Below are positions 1 to 5,625 of a DNA stretch of 8,923 nucleotides, one piece after another. Within the stretch, counting starts at the first letter, position 1, and each line of letters begins with the position of its first letter. Below the pieces are notes generated by a model. It was not told where the DNA came from. It ran no database searches and saw only the letters and a program-made list of their open reading frames with translations. The DNA comes from Parvibaculum sp049303435 (GTDB lineage Bacteria; Pseudomonadota; Alphaproteobacteria; Parvibaculales; Parvibaculaceae): the NCBI GenBank assembly GCA_049303435.1, contig JBAQNC010000301.1, positions 1 to 8,923 on the forward strand, in the 5' to 3' direction. Position numbers and translations under genes: made by a program.

Positions 1-57
1 GTCAAATTGTTTACCATCAAGAATTAGACTTATAACAATATCTTTTGCTTTAGCCAC
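1..57 (-). CDS. Probable tail tape measure protein, N-terminal 19 codons only
   Basis: The gene runs off the low-coordinate end of the window. A GTG at 57-55 opens a frame that stays open to base 1 and reads MAKAKDIVISLILDGKQFD. This short alternating hydrophobic start, with a K-Q-F-x pattern, resembles the beginning of many phage tape measure proteins, which set tail length and pass through the tube. An SD-like GAAAGG lies at 68-63, five bases before the GTG. An ATG overlaps at 59-57, but its frame closes after nine codons, so GTG is the start. The gene follows the chaperone GT stop (62-60) by 2 nt, which is where tape measure genes usually sit. The product name rests mainly on position, because only 19 residues are visible. 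Confidence 0.6.
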   Translation of the reverse strand, partial: MAKAKDIVISLILDGKQFD

Positions 58-59
58 AT

Positions 60-673
60 TTACCTTTCCAAGTATGATTTTATTACAAAAATTGATAAAT
101 CTTTTATCTGAACATTGTTCATTAAAAAGTAAAAATCCTGCGCCGATTTAGACGCCTTCAAAATATAATATTCAATATTCCAAAAAGAACTGTTATAAAT
201 ATCTTCTTTCGCCCTTGCCAAATCATTTTGATATTCTGCAATTTTACTTTTGCCGGATGTTTGCGGCGGTGCAGGTAAATTTTTAAGCGCTAAAATTTTA
301 TCATTGAATACCTTTAATTGGCATTCAAATTGGAGAAAAAATAGTTCACCGCTCTCCTTACTTCGCTCATATTTATTTCCTCAAACTTTAAATCAGGTTG
401 TTCCAGGAATAATATTTTGCAGATGCTTTGATAATATTCCTCTATATCAATTTCATCTTTCTGTATGGAGTTCATATATTCGATAATACTATCAACATCT
501 AAAGCACACAATTTAAATTCTTTTATAACCGAAGCCTTGTCAAGCTTATCGGCGCCGGAAAATTTTAACGTTAATAATCTCAGCTCTTTATAAACGCCGC
601 CAAAACATTCTTTAATATGCAGCGGTTCTTTTTTTTCGGTTATATAATATTGCTGATTGTTTTTTTCTTCCAT
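60..673 (-). CDS. Tail assembly chaperone, frameshifted long form (GT-like), about 204 aa
   Basis: This is the predicted product of -1 ribosomal frameshifting within the 119-aa chaperone gene. It has 113 zero-frame residues up to the second Phe of the slippery site, then 91 residues read in the -1 frame from 335 to the TAA at 62-60. The extension starts LQFECQLKVFND, has a Pro-rich link (NLPAPPQTSGK), and ends with a helical, charged segment (KSYLER). The -1 frame is open from 380 to 63. It has no ATG until 122 and no SD-preceded start, so it can hardly be expressed except by frameshifting. In lambda and many other long-tailed phages the G and GT proteins made this way hold the tape measure while the tube polymerises. 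The adjacent tube-like and tape-measure-like genes support that role. No homology search was possible. Confidence 0.8.
306..341 (-). promoter_or_regulatory. -1 programmed ribosomal frameshift signal (slippery site plus hairpin)
   Basis: On the minus strand, bases 341-335 read TTTTTTC, set in zero frame as T TTT TTC, a perfect X XXY YYZ heptamer. After an 8-nt spacer (334-327), GAATGCC (326-320) can pair with GGTATTC (312-306) across a 7-nt loop (319-313). This gives seven base pairs, one of them G-U. The zero-frame TAA at 316-314 lies in the loop. Spacer and stem distances match known -1 frameshift elements. The -1 frame continues for 91 codons. Confidence 0.85.
314..673 (-). CDS. Tail assembly chaperone, short form (G-like), 119 aa
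   Basis: This is a soluble acidic protein, predicted mostly helical, with no signal peptide or membrane segment. Its middle region (about 30-100: KELRLLTLKFSGADKLD, then acidic helices with IDIEEYYQSICKILF) has the look of phage tail assembly chaperones, small acidic proteins encoded between the major tail protein and the tape measure. The ATG at 673 has an AAAGGA site about 8 nt upstream, and the gap to the preceding tail-tube-like gene is 27 nt. It ends in zero frame with NYFFSNLNAN and a TAA at 316-314. The Tyr-Phe-Phe codons TAT TTT TTC form the slippery sequence for the long form. Sequence similarity to known families is not obvious by eye, so the call rests on position, size and the frameshift signal. 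Confidence 0.75.
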   Translation of the reverse strand: MEEKNNQQYYITEKKEPLHIKECFGGVYKELRLLTLKFSGADKLDKASVIKEFKLCALDVDSIIEYMNSIQKDEIDIEEYYQSICKILFLEQPDLKFEEINMSEVRRAVNYFFSNLNAN

Positions 674-700
674 TACAAAATCCTTTTTTAATATTTTGAA

Positions 701-1537
701 TTAATATAACAAATCAATATGCGCCCCGCGTGGTATGCCTAAATACGGGTACTGGAATCTATATGTCAGCGGGTCAACAGCAATTCCGTTTAATAAATTT
801 ATTGTCGCTTTATAAAAATTAGCGGGGGTTACAAATTCAATTAAGCCTGCTATTATTACAGTGCTCTCGCTCTGCAAGGTTGCGCCTGCAAAACTCTTTA
901 GAGCCGCTGTTATATTAAGCCCGGAACTCTCACCCGAAAATAGAATAATGTTAGTGGATAGTTGCAGTTTAGCTCCGGCAATTGGAAAAATAAAATCGGG
1001 AGCAGTAAATAAAAGTCCCGCCTCTCCGGCTGATGCAGTTATCTGTTGATACGGAGCCACAAATGTTGGCGTAGATACGCCTGCCTTAGTATAGTTATCT
1101 GCAATCCCGTTTACATCAGCATCTGCCCAGCCATTTAGCAGATACAGCATATTTGCGGCGGTATAAATATTATGCAGCCCGCCTTTTTTAGAAATTTTTA
1201 TTCTGTAACCATTTCTGTTTCCAACGGCGGGTAAATAAATTTTATTTACAGTAATTTTTGAAGGCTCATACCAAAGAATATTTTCATCAACCCCAAGTAC
1301 AACCATATTAAGATCGGTTTCAGCTTTCATCCACGCTTCAAGCTGTGTAAAAATATTTTCATCAAAAGAAGTAAATTCAAATGATGATTCATCGCCGCTG
1401 TACAGCATCTGCCCTTTGCAATTTTCAGTTTCAAAGCCGGACTTGTTAAACTCTGCATCCGTAGAAACATTATTGCATTGTACCACCGTTCCTGTTGCGG
1501 GATCGTAGATGCTTACTTTTTGAATTCCTGTTTTCAT
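701..1537 (-). CDS. Tail-tube-like structural protein, long form with C-terminal domain, copy 3
   Basis: A 278-aa protein, third of three tandem paralogues and the one directly before the chaperone and tape measure genes, the usual place of the major tail tube protein. Residues 1-120 are the shared domain: KVSIYDPATG near the start, NCKGQMLYSGDESSFEF (39-55), FTQLEAWMKAET (63-74), AVGNRNGYRIKI (104-115). The last is the same beta-hairpin-like end seen in the other two copies. Residues 121-278 form an added domain that starts with NMLYLLNGW and an EF-hand-like loop DADVNGIAD (139-147). This pattern often begins carbohydrate-binding jelly-roll domains. An analogous layout exists in lambda gpV, with a tube domain plus a surface Ig-like domain. 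The start ATG at 1537 is preceded by TAAGGGA at 1551-1545, which overlaps the upstream stop. Tube assignment is inference from context; no fold search was run. Confidence 0.65.
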   Translation of the reverse strand: MKTGIQKVSIYDPATGTVVQCNNVSTDAEFNKSGFETENCKGQMLYSGDESSFEFTSFDENIFTQLEAWMKAETDLNMVVLGVDENILWYEPSKITVNKIYLPAVGNRNGYRIKISKKGGLHNIYTAANMLYLLNGWADADVNGIADNYTKAGVSTPTFVAPYQQITASAGEAGLLFTAPDFIFPIAGAKLQLSTNIILFSGESSGLNITAALKSFAGATLQSESTVIIAGLIEFVTPANFYKATINLLNGIAVDPLTYRFQYPYLGIPRGAHIDLLY

Positions 1538-1548
1538 TTTGTTATCCC

Positions 1549-2376
1549 TTAATATTTAATATTCGTATAAGAATTTCTTTTCTGTCCAAGATATGGTATT
1601 CCATAAAGTAAACTTTCCGTAGTTGCCGGAGCAATTGGTACATCAATCTCTTGTATAAAATAATAGGTTGAGCTTGGCGAAACTGCATCTGTCTCTGCGG
1701 CATTGATGCTGCTAATAATCCCGCTTGCATAATTCATAAAGTGAAGGCGAGGGACATAGAGAGCTAAATTAGACCCGGCTCCCTCAACAAATTTATGATG
1801 AATATTAATCCCGGAAATAGGGAATTCGATTTTGCAAGACATACTTCCCGTTTGTCCGGAAATAAAAGTTAAAGTTTGTATAAAAGAAGAATTATTGAAC
1901 GAGGTTGTATAAGTCCCGGTTTTTATAAGTGAATCTGCTATCCCATTAGTATTAGCATCATACCATAATCCCGGTCCGAGTATAAGATTAGCGACCGACT
2001 TAATATTATGTGTACCGCCCTCTTTTGCAATCTCAACAGAAAAATAATTCTTGTTACCAACTGCATAACTATAATCTTTTTTAACCAAAATAGGCGCGCT
2101 TTCATACCACAATAAGTTTTCTTCAAAACCTGCAGTAACAACTCTAACCGGAGTTTTAGCCTTCATCCACGAGGCAAGCTGTGCAAATCCGCCGTCATCA
2201 TACGCGCCAAAACTTAAATATGATTTATCGCCGTCATATTTAAGCTTGCCGTCAATGTCTTTATAATATAATGGAGAAGCTATCAAAGCCTCTCCATCGG
2301 GCACGACATTATTAAGCTGCACTACGATACCCGTTGCGGGATCGTATATTGATATTTTTTGAACGCCTGAAATCAT
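1549..2376 (-). CDS. Tail-tube-like structural protein, long form with C-terminal domain, copy 2
   Basis: A 275-aa paralogue of the gene at 701-1537. The N-terminal domain aligns throughout: KISIYDPATGIVVQLNN (7-23), DGKLKYDGDKSYLSF (42-56), FAQLASWMKAKT (64-75), EENLLWYES (85-93), AVGNKNYFSVEI (105-116), and the linker GGTHNI. The C-terminal domain (about 127-275) starts with an Asn/Gly-rich loop, DANTNGIAD (140-148), in the same position as the loop in copy 3. It then diverges, although both proteins end in a similar segment (YGIPYLGQKR here, YPYLGIPRG in copy 3). The ATG at 2376 lies 13 nt after the stop of the 128-aa copy with no clear SD, so translation may be coupled to that gene. The conserved domain suggests all three assemble on the same tail structure. 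The diverged C-terminus suggests different outward-facing surfaces. Function is inferred. Confidence 0.6.
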   Translation of the reverse strand: MISGVQKISIYDPATGIVVQLNNVVPDGEALIASPLYYKDIDGKLKYDGDKSYLSFGAYDDGGFAQLASWMKAKTPVRVVTAGFEENLLWYESAPILVKKDYSYAVGNKNYFSVEIAKEGGTHNIKSVANLILGPGLWYDANTNGIADSLIKTGTYTTSFNNSSFIQTLTFISGQTGSMSCKIEFPISGINIHHKFVEGAGSNLALYVPRLHFMNYASGIISSINAAETDAVSPSSTYYFIQEIDVPIAPATTESLLYGIPYLGQKRNSYTNIKY

Positions 2377-2389
2377 TTTTGATTACAAT

Positions 2390-2776
2390 TTAAGTTATTC
2401 TGAAATTCTGGAATTTAACATTTATTGAATTTCTACCGCCTACAGCAGCGCCAAAGACTTTTTTAACTTTTAATAACGCCGCCGTATGTATAATTTCAGT
2501 AGTGTTATCAAGAAAAGTTAAGCGCACATCAACTTCAGTATCGGCTTCCATCAAAGTTTCTACTGCGGCAAAATTTGTAAAATCAGAAAAATTAAATTCA
2601 CTGCTGTCTTTATTGCCCGCATACAGCATCTGCCCTTTTGAGTTCTCAACTTCTTGGGGTTCAAATGTTACGCTTGGACTATCCGACAAAGGTACGCCAA
2701 GAACCACAGGCGCTGACCACGCACCGCCTGCAGGTTGGTATTCCAGTTTGGCTATGCCGCTAAATTTAGATGCCAT
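2390..2776 (-). CDS. Tail-tube-like structural protein, short form, copy 1
   Basis: A 128-aa protein consisting of only the shared domain of this three-gene family. Matching blocks are ENSKGQMLYAGNKDSSEF (44-61), FAAVETLMEADTEVDVRLTF (69-88) and AVGGRNSINVKFQN (111-124), corresponding to the GQMLYSGD, WMKAET and AVGNRN blocks of the longer copies. At DNA level a stretch encoding GQMLY is nearly identical to that of copy 3 (around 1400-1420 and 2620-2640). It has the strongest ribosome binding site in the window, AAAAGGAG at 2793-2786, 9 nt before the ATG and overlapping the last codons of the upstream gene, as expected for an abundant structural protein. It could be the main tube subunit, with the long forms as variants, or a baseplate-proximal tube-like protein. 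The sequence alone does not decide. Confidence 0.6.
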   Translation of the reverse strand: MASKFSGIAKLEYQPAGGAWSAPVVLGVPLSDSPSVTFEPQEVENSKGQMLYAGNKDSSEFNFSDFTNFAAVETLMEADTEVDVRLTFLDNTTEIIHTAALLKVKKVFGAAVGGRNSINVKFQNFRIT

Positions 2777-2782
2777 TTTATG

Positions 2783-3115
2783 TTACTCCTTTTGGTTTTT
2801 AAGATTTAAATTTATTACTTCAAATTGATTTTTCTCATGCTTATAAAATTCATAATTTAAAAGGGGATATGGTTTAGTGGTTAAATCAGCTATCTTATTT
2901 TCCTTATCGCAGGAAAGTGATATTTTGAAAACGGTTCCGTATTCTAAAAAATATTTTTTATTGGGATAAGAAATTGAAATACCCTTTGGCTCCGGTCCCT
3001 GATTAAACGCTGCCGGAAAAACCGGTTTAACAAGCTTAACATATTCAGGCTGTTCAAGGGATTCTGTAACCTTTAACGGTTCCTTTATTTTATCTTTTTC
3101 TAATTCAATTTTCAT
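2783..3115 (-). CDS. Unknown small phage protein, 110 aa
   Basis: I do not recognise this protein. It is charged and Lys-rich (MKIELEKDKIKEPLKV at the start) with no signal peptide or membrane helix. A Pro-rich segment, VKPVFPAAFNQGPEPKG (29-45), separates the N-terminus from a predicted beta-rich half (about 46-104: ISISYPNKKYFLEYGTVFKISLSC, then a short loop and FEVINLNL). Its ATG overlaps the TGA of the endolysin gene by 4 nt (ATGA), so the two are probably translationally coupled. Its 3' end carries the SD of the first tail-tube-like gene. Position between lysis and tail genes allows either a small virion component (tail completion, connector or decoration) or a lysis accessory. Neither is shown by motif. 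Confidence 0.75.
   Translation of the reverse strand: MKIELEKDKIKEPLKVTESLEQPEYVKLVKPVFPAAFNQGPEPKGISISYPNKKYFLEYGTVFKISLSCDKENKIADLTTKPYPLLNYEFYKHEKNQFEVINLNLKNQKE
2786..2793 (-). promoter_or_regulatory. Strong Shine-Dalgarno site of the short tail-tube-like gene
   Basis: AAAAGGAG reads on the minus strand 9 nt before the ATG at 2776. It is the best match to the consensus AAGGAG in this window. It overlaps the final Lys-Glu codons of the upstream 110-aa gene, just before its TAA at 2785-2783. It suggests high translation of the first tube-like gene. Confidence 0.7.
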
Positions 3116-3657
3116 TTTATTTCACCTATAAATTTTACTAAATCAGCATCGTAATTATTTTTTTTATAACCGCTGCCGTTGTACTGTCTCGCTATCTCCG
3201 TCAGAGACGGATGATAATTGGATTCTTGTAATGCTTCCAAGAATTTACCGTCATTATATTTTACACAGAATAAACAAAAATCCCTTATCTGTATTTCCTC
3301 AGAATCAACCCAGCCAACTATCATATCATTAACCGATTTATAATTTAAGAGCGAATACCAGTAGCCCATAATTTGTGCAATGCCAAATGATGTTGAAAGA
3401 AATTCAAGCTGAACTTTAGTATGAGCAAGAATCCATTCTCTTTTTAGCCCGGGTAAGGATGGATGTTTAAGACCCTCGCCTTCATATACTTTTAGGAACC
3501 CATTATAAATATGTTCTTCAAATCTTTTTTTTATCAGACCATTTTTATAAAATCCCGAAGCATTAGATTCTTTTAACAGGATTGCATAAACAATTTTCCA
3601 ATTAAAATGATACTGCTCGGCAAATTCTTTTAATATATTTTTTAATTTTTCTTCCAT
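3112..3657 (-). CDS. Endolysin, N-acetylmuramidase family (DUF3380/PF11860-like)
   Basis: A 181-aa single-domain peptidoglycan hydrolase that would cut the MurNAc-GlcNAc backbone at the end of infection. It shows the ordered blocks of the N-acetylmuramidase family found in phage endolysins: LLKESNASGF (27-36), where E30 is the likely catalytic Glu in the ES-x-S-G-F block; KKRFEEHIYNGF (43-54), the R-F-E-x-H block; STSFGIAQIMGYWY (88-101), the S-x-G-x-x-Q-I-M-G block; and a C-terminal IARQYNGSGYKKNNYD (155-170), the YNG-x-x-Y block. It has no signal peptide, so release through a holin is expected, and a three-helix holin candidate lies two genes upstream. Length matches one catalytic domain with no separate wall-binding module. 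The start ATG at 3657 lies 8 nt after the preceding stop. Confidence 0.9.
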   Translation of the reverse strand: MEEKLKNILKEFAEQYHFNWKIVYAILLKESNASGFYKNGLIKKRFEEHIYNGFLKVYEGEGLKHPSLPGLKREWILAHTKVQLEFLSTSFGIAQIMGYWYSLLNYKSVNDMIVGWVDSEEIQIRDFCLFCVKYNDGKFLEALQESNYHPSLTEIARQYNGSGYKKNNYDADLVKFIGEIK

Positions 3658-3665
3658 CTTAAATC

Positions 3666-4163
3666 TTAATTATTAAAATTTAATCTTACTCCAAAGCCCA
3701 ATTGAAGACCAACATCGGTAGTTTTACCGTTATAATTAATTCCAATTCCCAGATAAGGCACGAATCTTTTATACCAGAACCCAACTTCCTCTGTTTGAAT
3801 TACAGTATTTGTAATTATTTTTTCTCTCACTTTAAATCTCATATCAAAAAAACTTTTATTACTTAGCGGAATGTCCGATATAAATTTTATGTTAGCACTT
3901 AAAGACGAATCCTCAAACGTTGTATCAGCGGCAGCGATGTAATTTGTTTCAACAAAAAAAGTATCAAGCTGCGATATTGTTATTGTGTCTTTTCTAACAT
4001 AAAATTTTGGGATAAAGATCGTATCAATCTTATCCACATATCTATATTCAATAAGTGTATTTGGCTTCGCATCAGGGCAATCCTTCACAGGCTTAAGAGA
4101 CCAGCCAATAAAACCGCCAACAATTAAGCATACTGCCAAAGCAATTAAACACGCCTTATCCAT
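3666..4163 (-). CDS. Membrane-anchored spanin-like protein, 165 aa
   Basis: An N-terminal hydrophobic helix (about 4-22, ACLIALAVCLIVGGFIGWS) is followed by a Cys-containing periplasmic stretch and a long polar region rich in Asp/Thr (DTIFIPKFYVRKDTITISQLDT). The C-terminal 35 residues (VPYLGIGINYNG, then VGLQLGFGVRLNFNN) alternate hydrophobic and polar residues and end close to Phe, like the last strands of outer-membrane beta proteins. Lying between a holin candidate and the endolysin, it may take the spanin position and link inner and outer membranes at lysis. Bacteroidota phages have comparable N-anchored small proteins in their lysis regions. No lipobox is visible: the residue before C12 is Val. 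The ATG overlaps the upstream gene by 8 nt, so translation is probably coupled. The spanin role is inferred from position and topology. Confidence 0.55.
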   Translation of the reverse strand: MDKACLIALAVCLIVGGFIGWSLKPVKDCPDAKPNTLIEYRYVDKIDTIFIPKFYVRKDTITISQLDTFFVETNYIAAADTTFEDSSLSANIKFISDIPLSNKSFFDMRFKVREKIITNTVIQTEEVGFWYKRFVPYLGIGINYNGKTTDVGLQLGFGVRLNFNN

Positions 4164-4491
4164 CTGTCTTTTTTCCTACAACATTTATCGCTTTTCCGAT
4201 TATCTTTTGTACAACAAGTTTTCCGGCTATCGCATAAAATGAAATAGCAAAAGCCCAATTAAGAACGACTATCAAAATTCTGTCAAACCAAGTTGTTACT
4301 ACATTTGGAAATCCAAAAATTAAAAACACGCCTACTACTAAGCATATAATTGCAGTTAAGTATTTACCCTTGATTTTATCAGGCGTTGATTGATTTATTG
4401 CTTCAATAATAAAAGACGAGACAACTCCCGCAACCAATGGGATGATAAGTATTGTCAAATCACCAAACCATTTCAATAATAAATTTTCCAT
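4156..4491 (-). CDS. Putative holin, three transmembrane helices, 111 aa
   Basis: Three hydrophobic segments are visible: about 10-29 (GDLTILIIPLVAGVVSSFII), 43-62 (KYLTAIICLVVGVFLIFGF) and 69-93 (FDRILIVVLNWAFAISFYAIAG). A short polar loop, NQSTPDKIKGK, separates the first two, and the C-terminal tail is basic (KKIIGKAINVVGKK type). Size, topology and charged tail fit a class I-like holin, which would form membrane lesions that release the endolysin encoded two genes downstream. An SD-like AAAGGAAA lies just before the ATG at 4491. The gene overlaps the next gene by 8 nt. No family-specific motif is seen, so the holin call rests on topology plus the neighbouring muramidase. Confidence 0.65.
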   Translation of the reverse strand: MENLLLKWFGDLTILIIPLVAGVVSSFIIEAINQSTPDKIKGKYLTAIICLVVGVFLIFGFPNVVTTWFDRILIVVLNWAFAISFYAIAGKLVVQKIIGKAINVVGKKTDG

Positions 4492-4512
4492 CTTGTTTCC
4501 TTTAGTTAAGTT

Positions 4513-4785
4513 TTATTGGATGCCCTGATACTCAAGACCCTGGAATTTCATTAATATTTTCAAATTGATTTTTATTTCGTCAATAGCTTTTTGATTCTGT
4601 TCAAGTTTTTCCTGTCTTATCTCAAGTTTCTCCTGTCTCGATTCAACATTAGCAACCCTATTTTGATTAACGCCAAAGGAAATTCCAGCAATAAAAATCA
4701 TCCCAAGAAAACCGAGTATTATATGCCAGCTTTTAATTACCCTGATCCCTCTGAACTCTGATTCCTGATTTAATTTTTCTGTCAT
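4513..4785 (-). CDS. Small membrane protein with C-terminal coiled coil, 90 aa
   Basis: The protein has a basic N-terminus, one membrane helix (about 19-39, SWHIILGFLGMIFIAGISFG) and a charged coiled coil (about 42-80). The coiled coil contains a tandem block RQEKLEIRQEKLEQNQK with 7-residue spacing. It has one helix, so it is not itself a typical holin. It could be an antiholin or holin partner, or an inner-membrane spanin-type protein whose coiled coil projects outward. It opens the lysis cassette, 21 nt before the holin candidate. The ATG at 4785 is preceded by TAAGGGAAA (4800-4792), which overlaps the stop of the upstream secreted protein. Only the topology is shown by the sequence; the role is inferred from its neighbours. 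Confidence 0.65.
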   Translation of the reverse strand: MTEKLNQESEFRGIRVIKSWHIILGFLGMIFIAGISFGVNQNRVANVESRQEKLEIRQEKLEQNQKAIDEIKINLKILMKFQGLEYQGIQ

Positions 4786-4797
4786 TTTTTGTTTCCC

Positions 4798-5616
4798 TTA
4801 TGGATTCGTTAAAATTGTTTTACCAAGTCCTGTTAATGTGGCAACTGCCGCATCAGAAGCAGTTGAACGAGGTTGATTATTCCCTCTTAAATCTATCGTC
4901 TTAGTCCCTGCCGCCGCTGTTGAAGCCCAAGCATTCAAGAACCCATCTATTTGCGCAGTTGTATAACCTGCTGTTGTGGGAACGATTGTTATCTCGTTAT
5001 TAGCCCACGCAGGCATTGTCCCTGTTGTTATGTCAAAGCCTGATTTATTAGTATATAACCTTGTCATTGTACTTGGAAAAGAACTTATATTTCCAGATAG
5101 TGTGCCTGCGGTTATGCTTAAATACAAGTAAGTCAACTTGGGTAAATCAGATGAATTAATTGTCTGTGCACCTGAAATTAACCCCAGAAGCAAGTAAGTT
5201 AACTTAGGTAAATCAAATGAGTTGATAGTTTGTGTGCCTGAGATATTATATAGAATCAAGTCAGTTAAATTAGGCAAATTCTTACTATTAAGCGTATAAG
5301 TAGTCCCTACAAGTGCATTTATATATATTTTAGTGATTCGATTAGAATTTTTTATTTTCACGTTGTAAGTGCCGCTAACTACATAAGTATGAGATACGTT
5401 TTGGTCTGTGGTTGTCAGGGTATAATTTGTAATGCTGTCATCACCCCAATCAACTATGATAGTTCCCGTGCCTTGCATTATAATATTCCCGCCTGTCGAA
5501 CTGCCTGTTAGGGCAAAAGAATAAGTTGGCACATCATCCCCCATCAAAAGCAGCATCTTACTGCTTTGCGCAAAACTTACTGTTGTAAATAATAAAATTA
5601 AAAATATCTTTTTCAT
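4798..5616 (-). CDS. Secreted PKD-like and leucine-rich-repeat protein, 272 aa
   Basis: The N-terminus MKKIFLILLFTTVSFAQSSK is a clear signal peptide, with probable cleavage after A16. Residues 45-90 look like a PKD/Ig-type beta sandwich, with VDWGDDS (55-61) and SHTYVVSGTYNVKI (75-88), the two hallmark segments. Residues 114-180 are three 22-residue leucine-rich-type repeats, starting LPNLTDL, LPKLTYL and LPKLTYL, with conserved SG-x-QTINS in the first two. The tail (218-272) runs YTTAQIDGFLNAW to an LRGNNQPRSTASDAAVATL block and then LGKTILTN, a C-terminal pattern I associate with LRR surface proteins. It follows the fibre gene by 9 nt, with TAAGGGAAA before the ATG, so it is probably part of the late operon. 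It may be a secreted or virion-attached binding protein, perhaps linked to the fibre, or a host-surface modifier. The exact role is unknown. Confidence 0.7.
   Translation of the reverse strand: MKKIFLILLFTTVSFAQSSKMLLLMGDDVPTYSFALTGSSTGGNIIMQGTGTIIVDWGDDSITNYTLTTTDQNVSHTYVVSGTYNVKIKNSNRITKIYINALVGTTYTLNSKNLPNLTDLILYNISGTQTINSFDLPKLTYLLLGLISGAQTINSSDLPKLTYLYLSITAGTLSGNISSFPSTMTRLYTNKSGFDITTGTMPAWANNEITIVPTTAGYTTAQIDGFLNAWASTAAAGTKTIDLRGNNQPRSTASDAAVATLTGLGKTILTNP
5080..5277 (-). repeat. Three 66-bp coding repeats (leucine-rich repeat units)
   Basis: Three in-frame units of 66 bp (22 residues) begin at about 5277, 5211 and 5145. The first two are well conserved in DNA as well as protein (GGTAAATCA-type blocks exactly 66 bp apart on the plus strand, at 5141 and 5207). 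The third keeps LPKLTYLYL and then diverges. They form the LRR part of the secreted protein and suggest growth by tandem duplication. Confidence 0.7.
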
Positions 5617-5625
5617 AAATTTCCC

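Noticed and set aside
250..486. Plus-strand open frame across the chaperone region
   Set aside because: It lies opposite the chaperone gene and its -1 extension, has no SD, and has a composition unlike a phage protein.
861..1049. Plus-strand open frame inside tail-tube-like copy 3
   Set aside because: It is fully antisense to a well-supported paralogous gene and has no start signal.
1542..2141. Short minus-strand frames inside tail-tube-like copy 2 (1542-1730 and 1938-2141)
   Set aside because: They are out-of-frame shadows of the 275-aa gene, which is supported by alignment with its paralogues.
2502..2828. Plus-strand open frame over tail-tube-like copy 1
   Set aside because: It is antisense to a conserved gene and crosses its start and SD; no protein features support it.
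4098..4163. Lipoprotein signal (lipobox) in the spanin-like protein
   Set aside because: The residues before C12 are L-A-V, and the -1 residue should be Gly, Ala or Ser. C5 is too close to the N-terminus.
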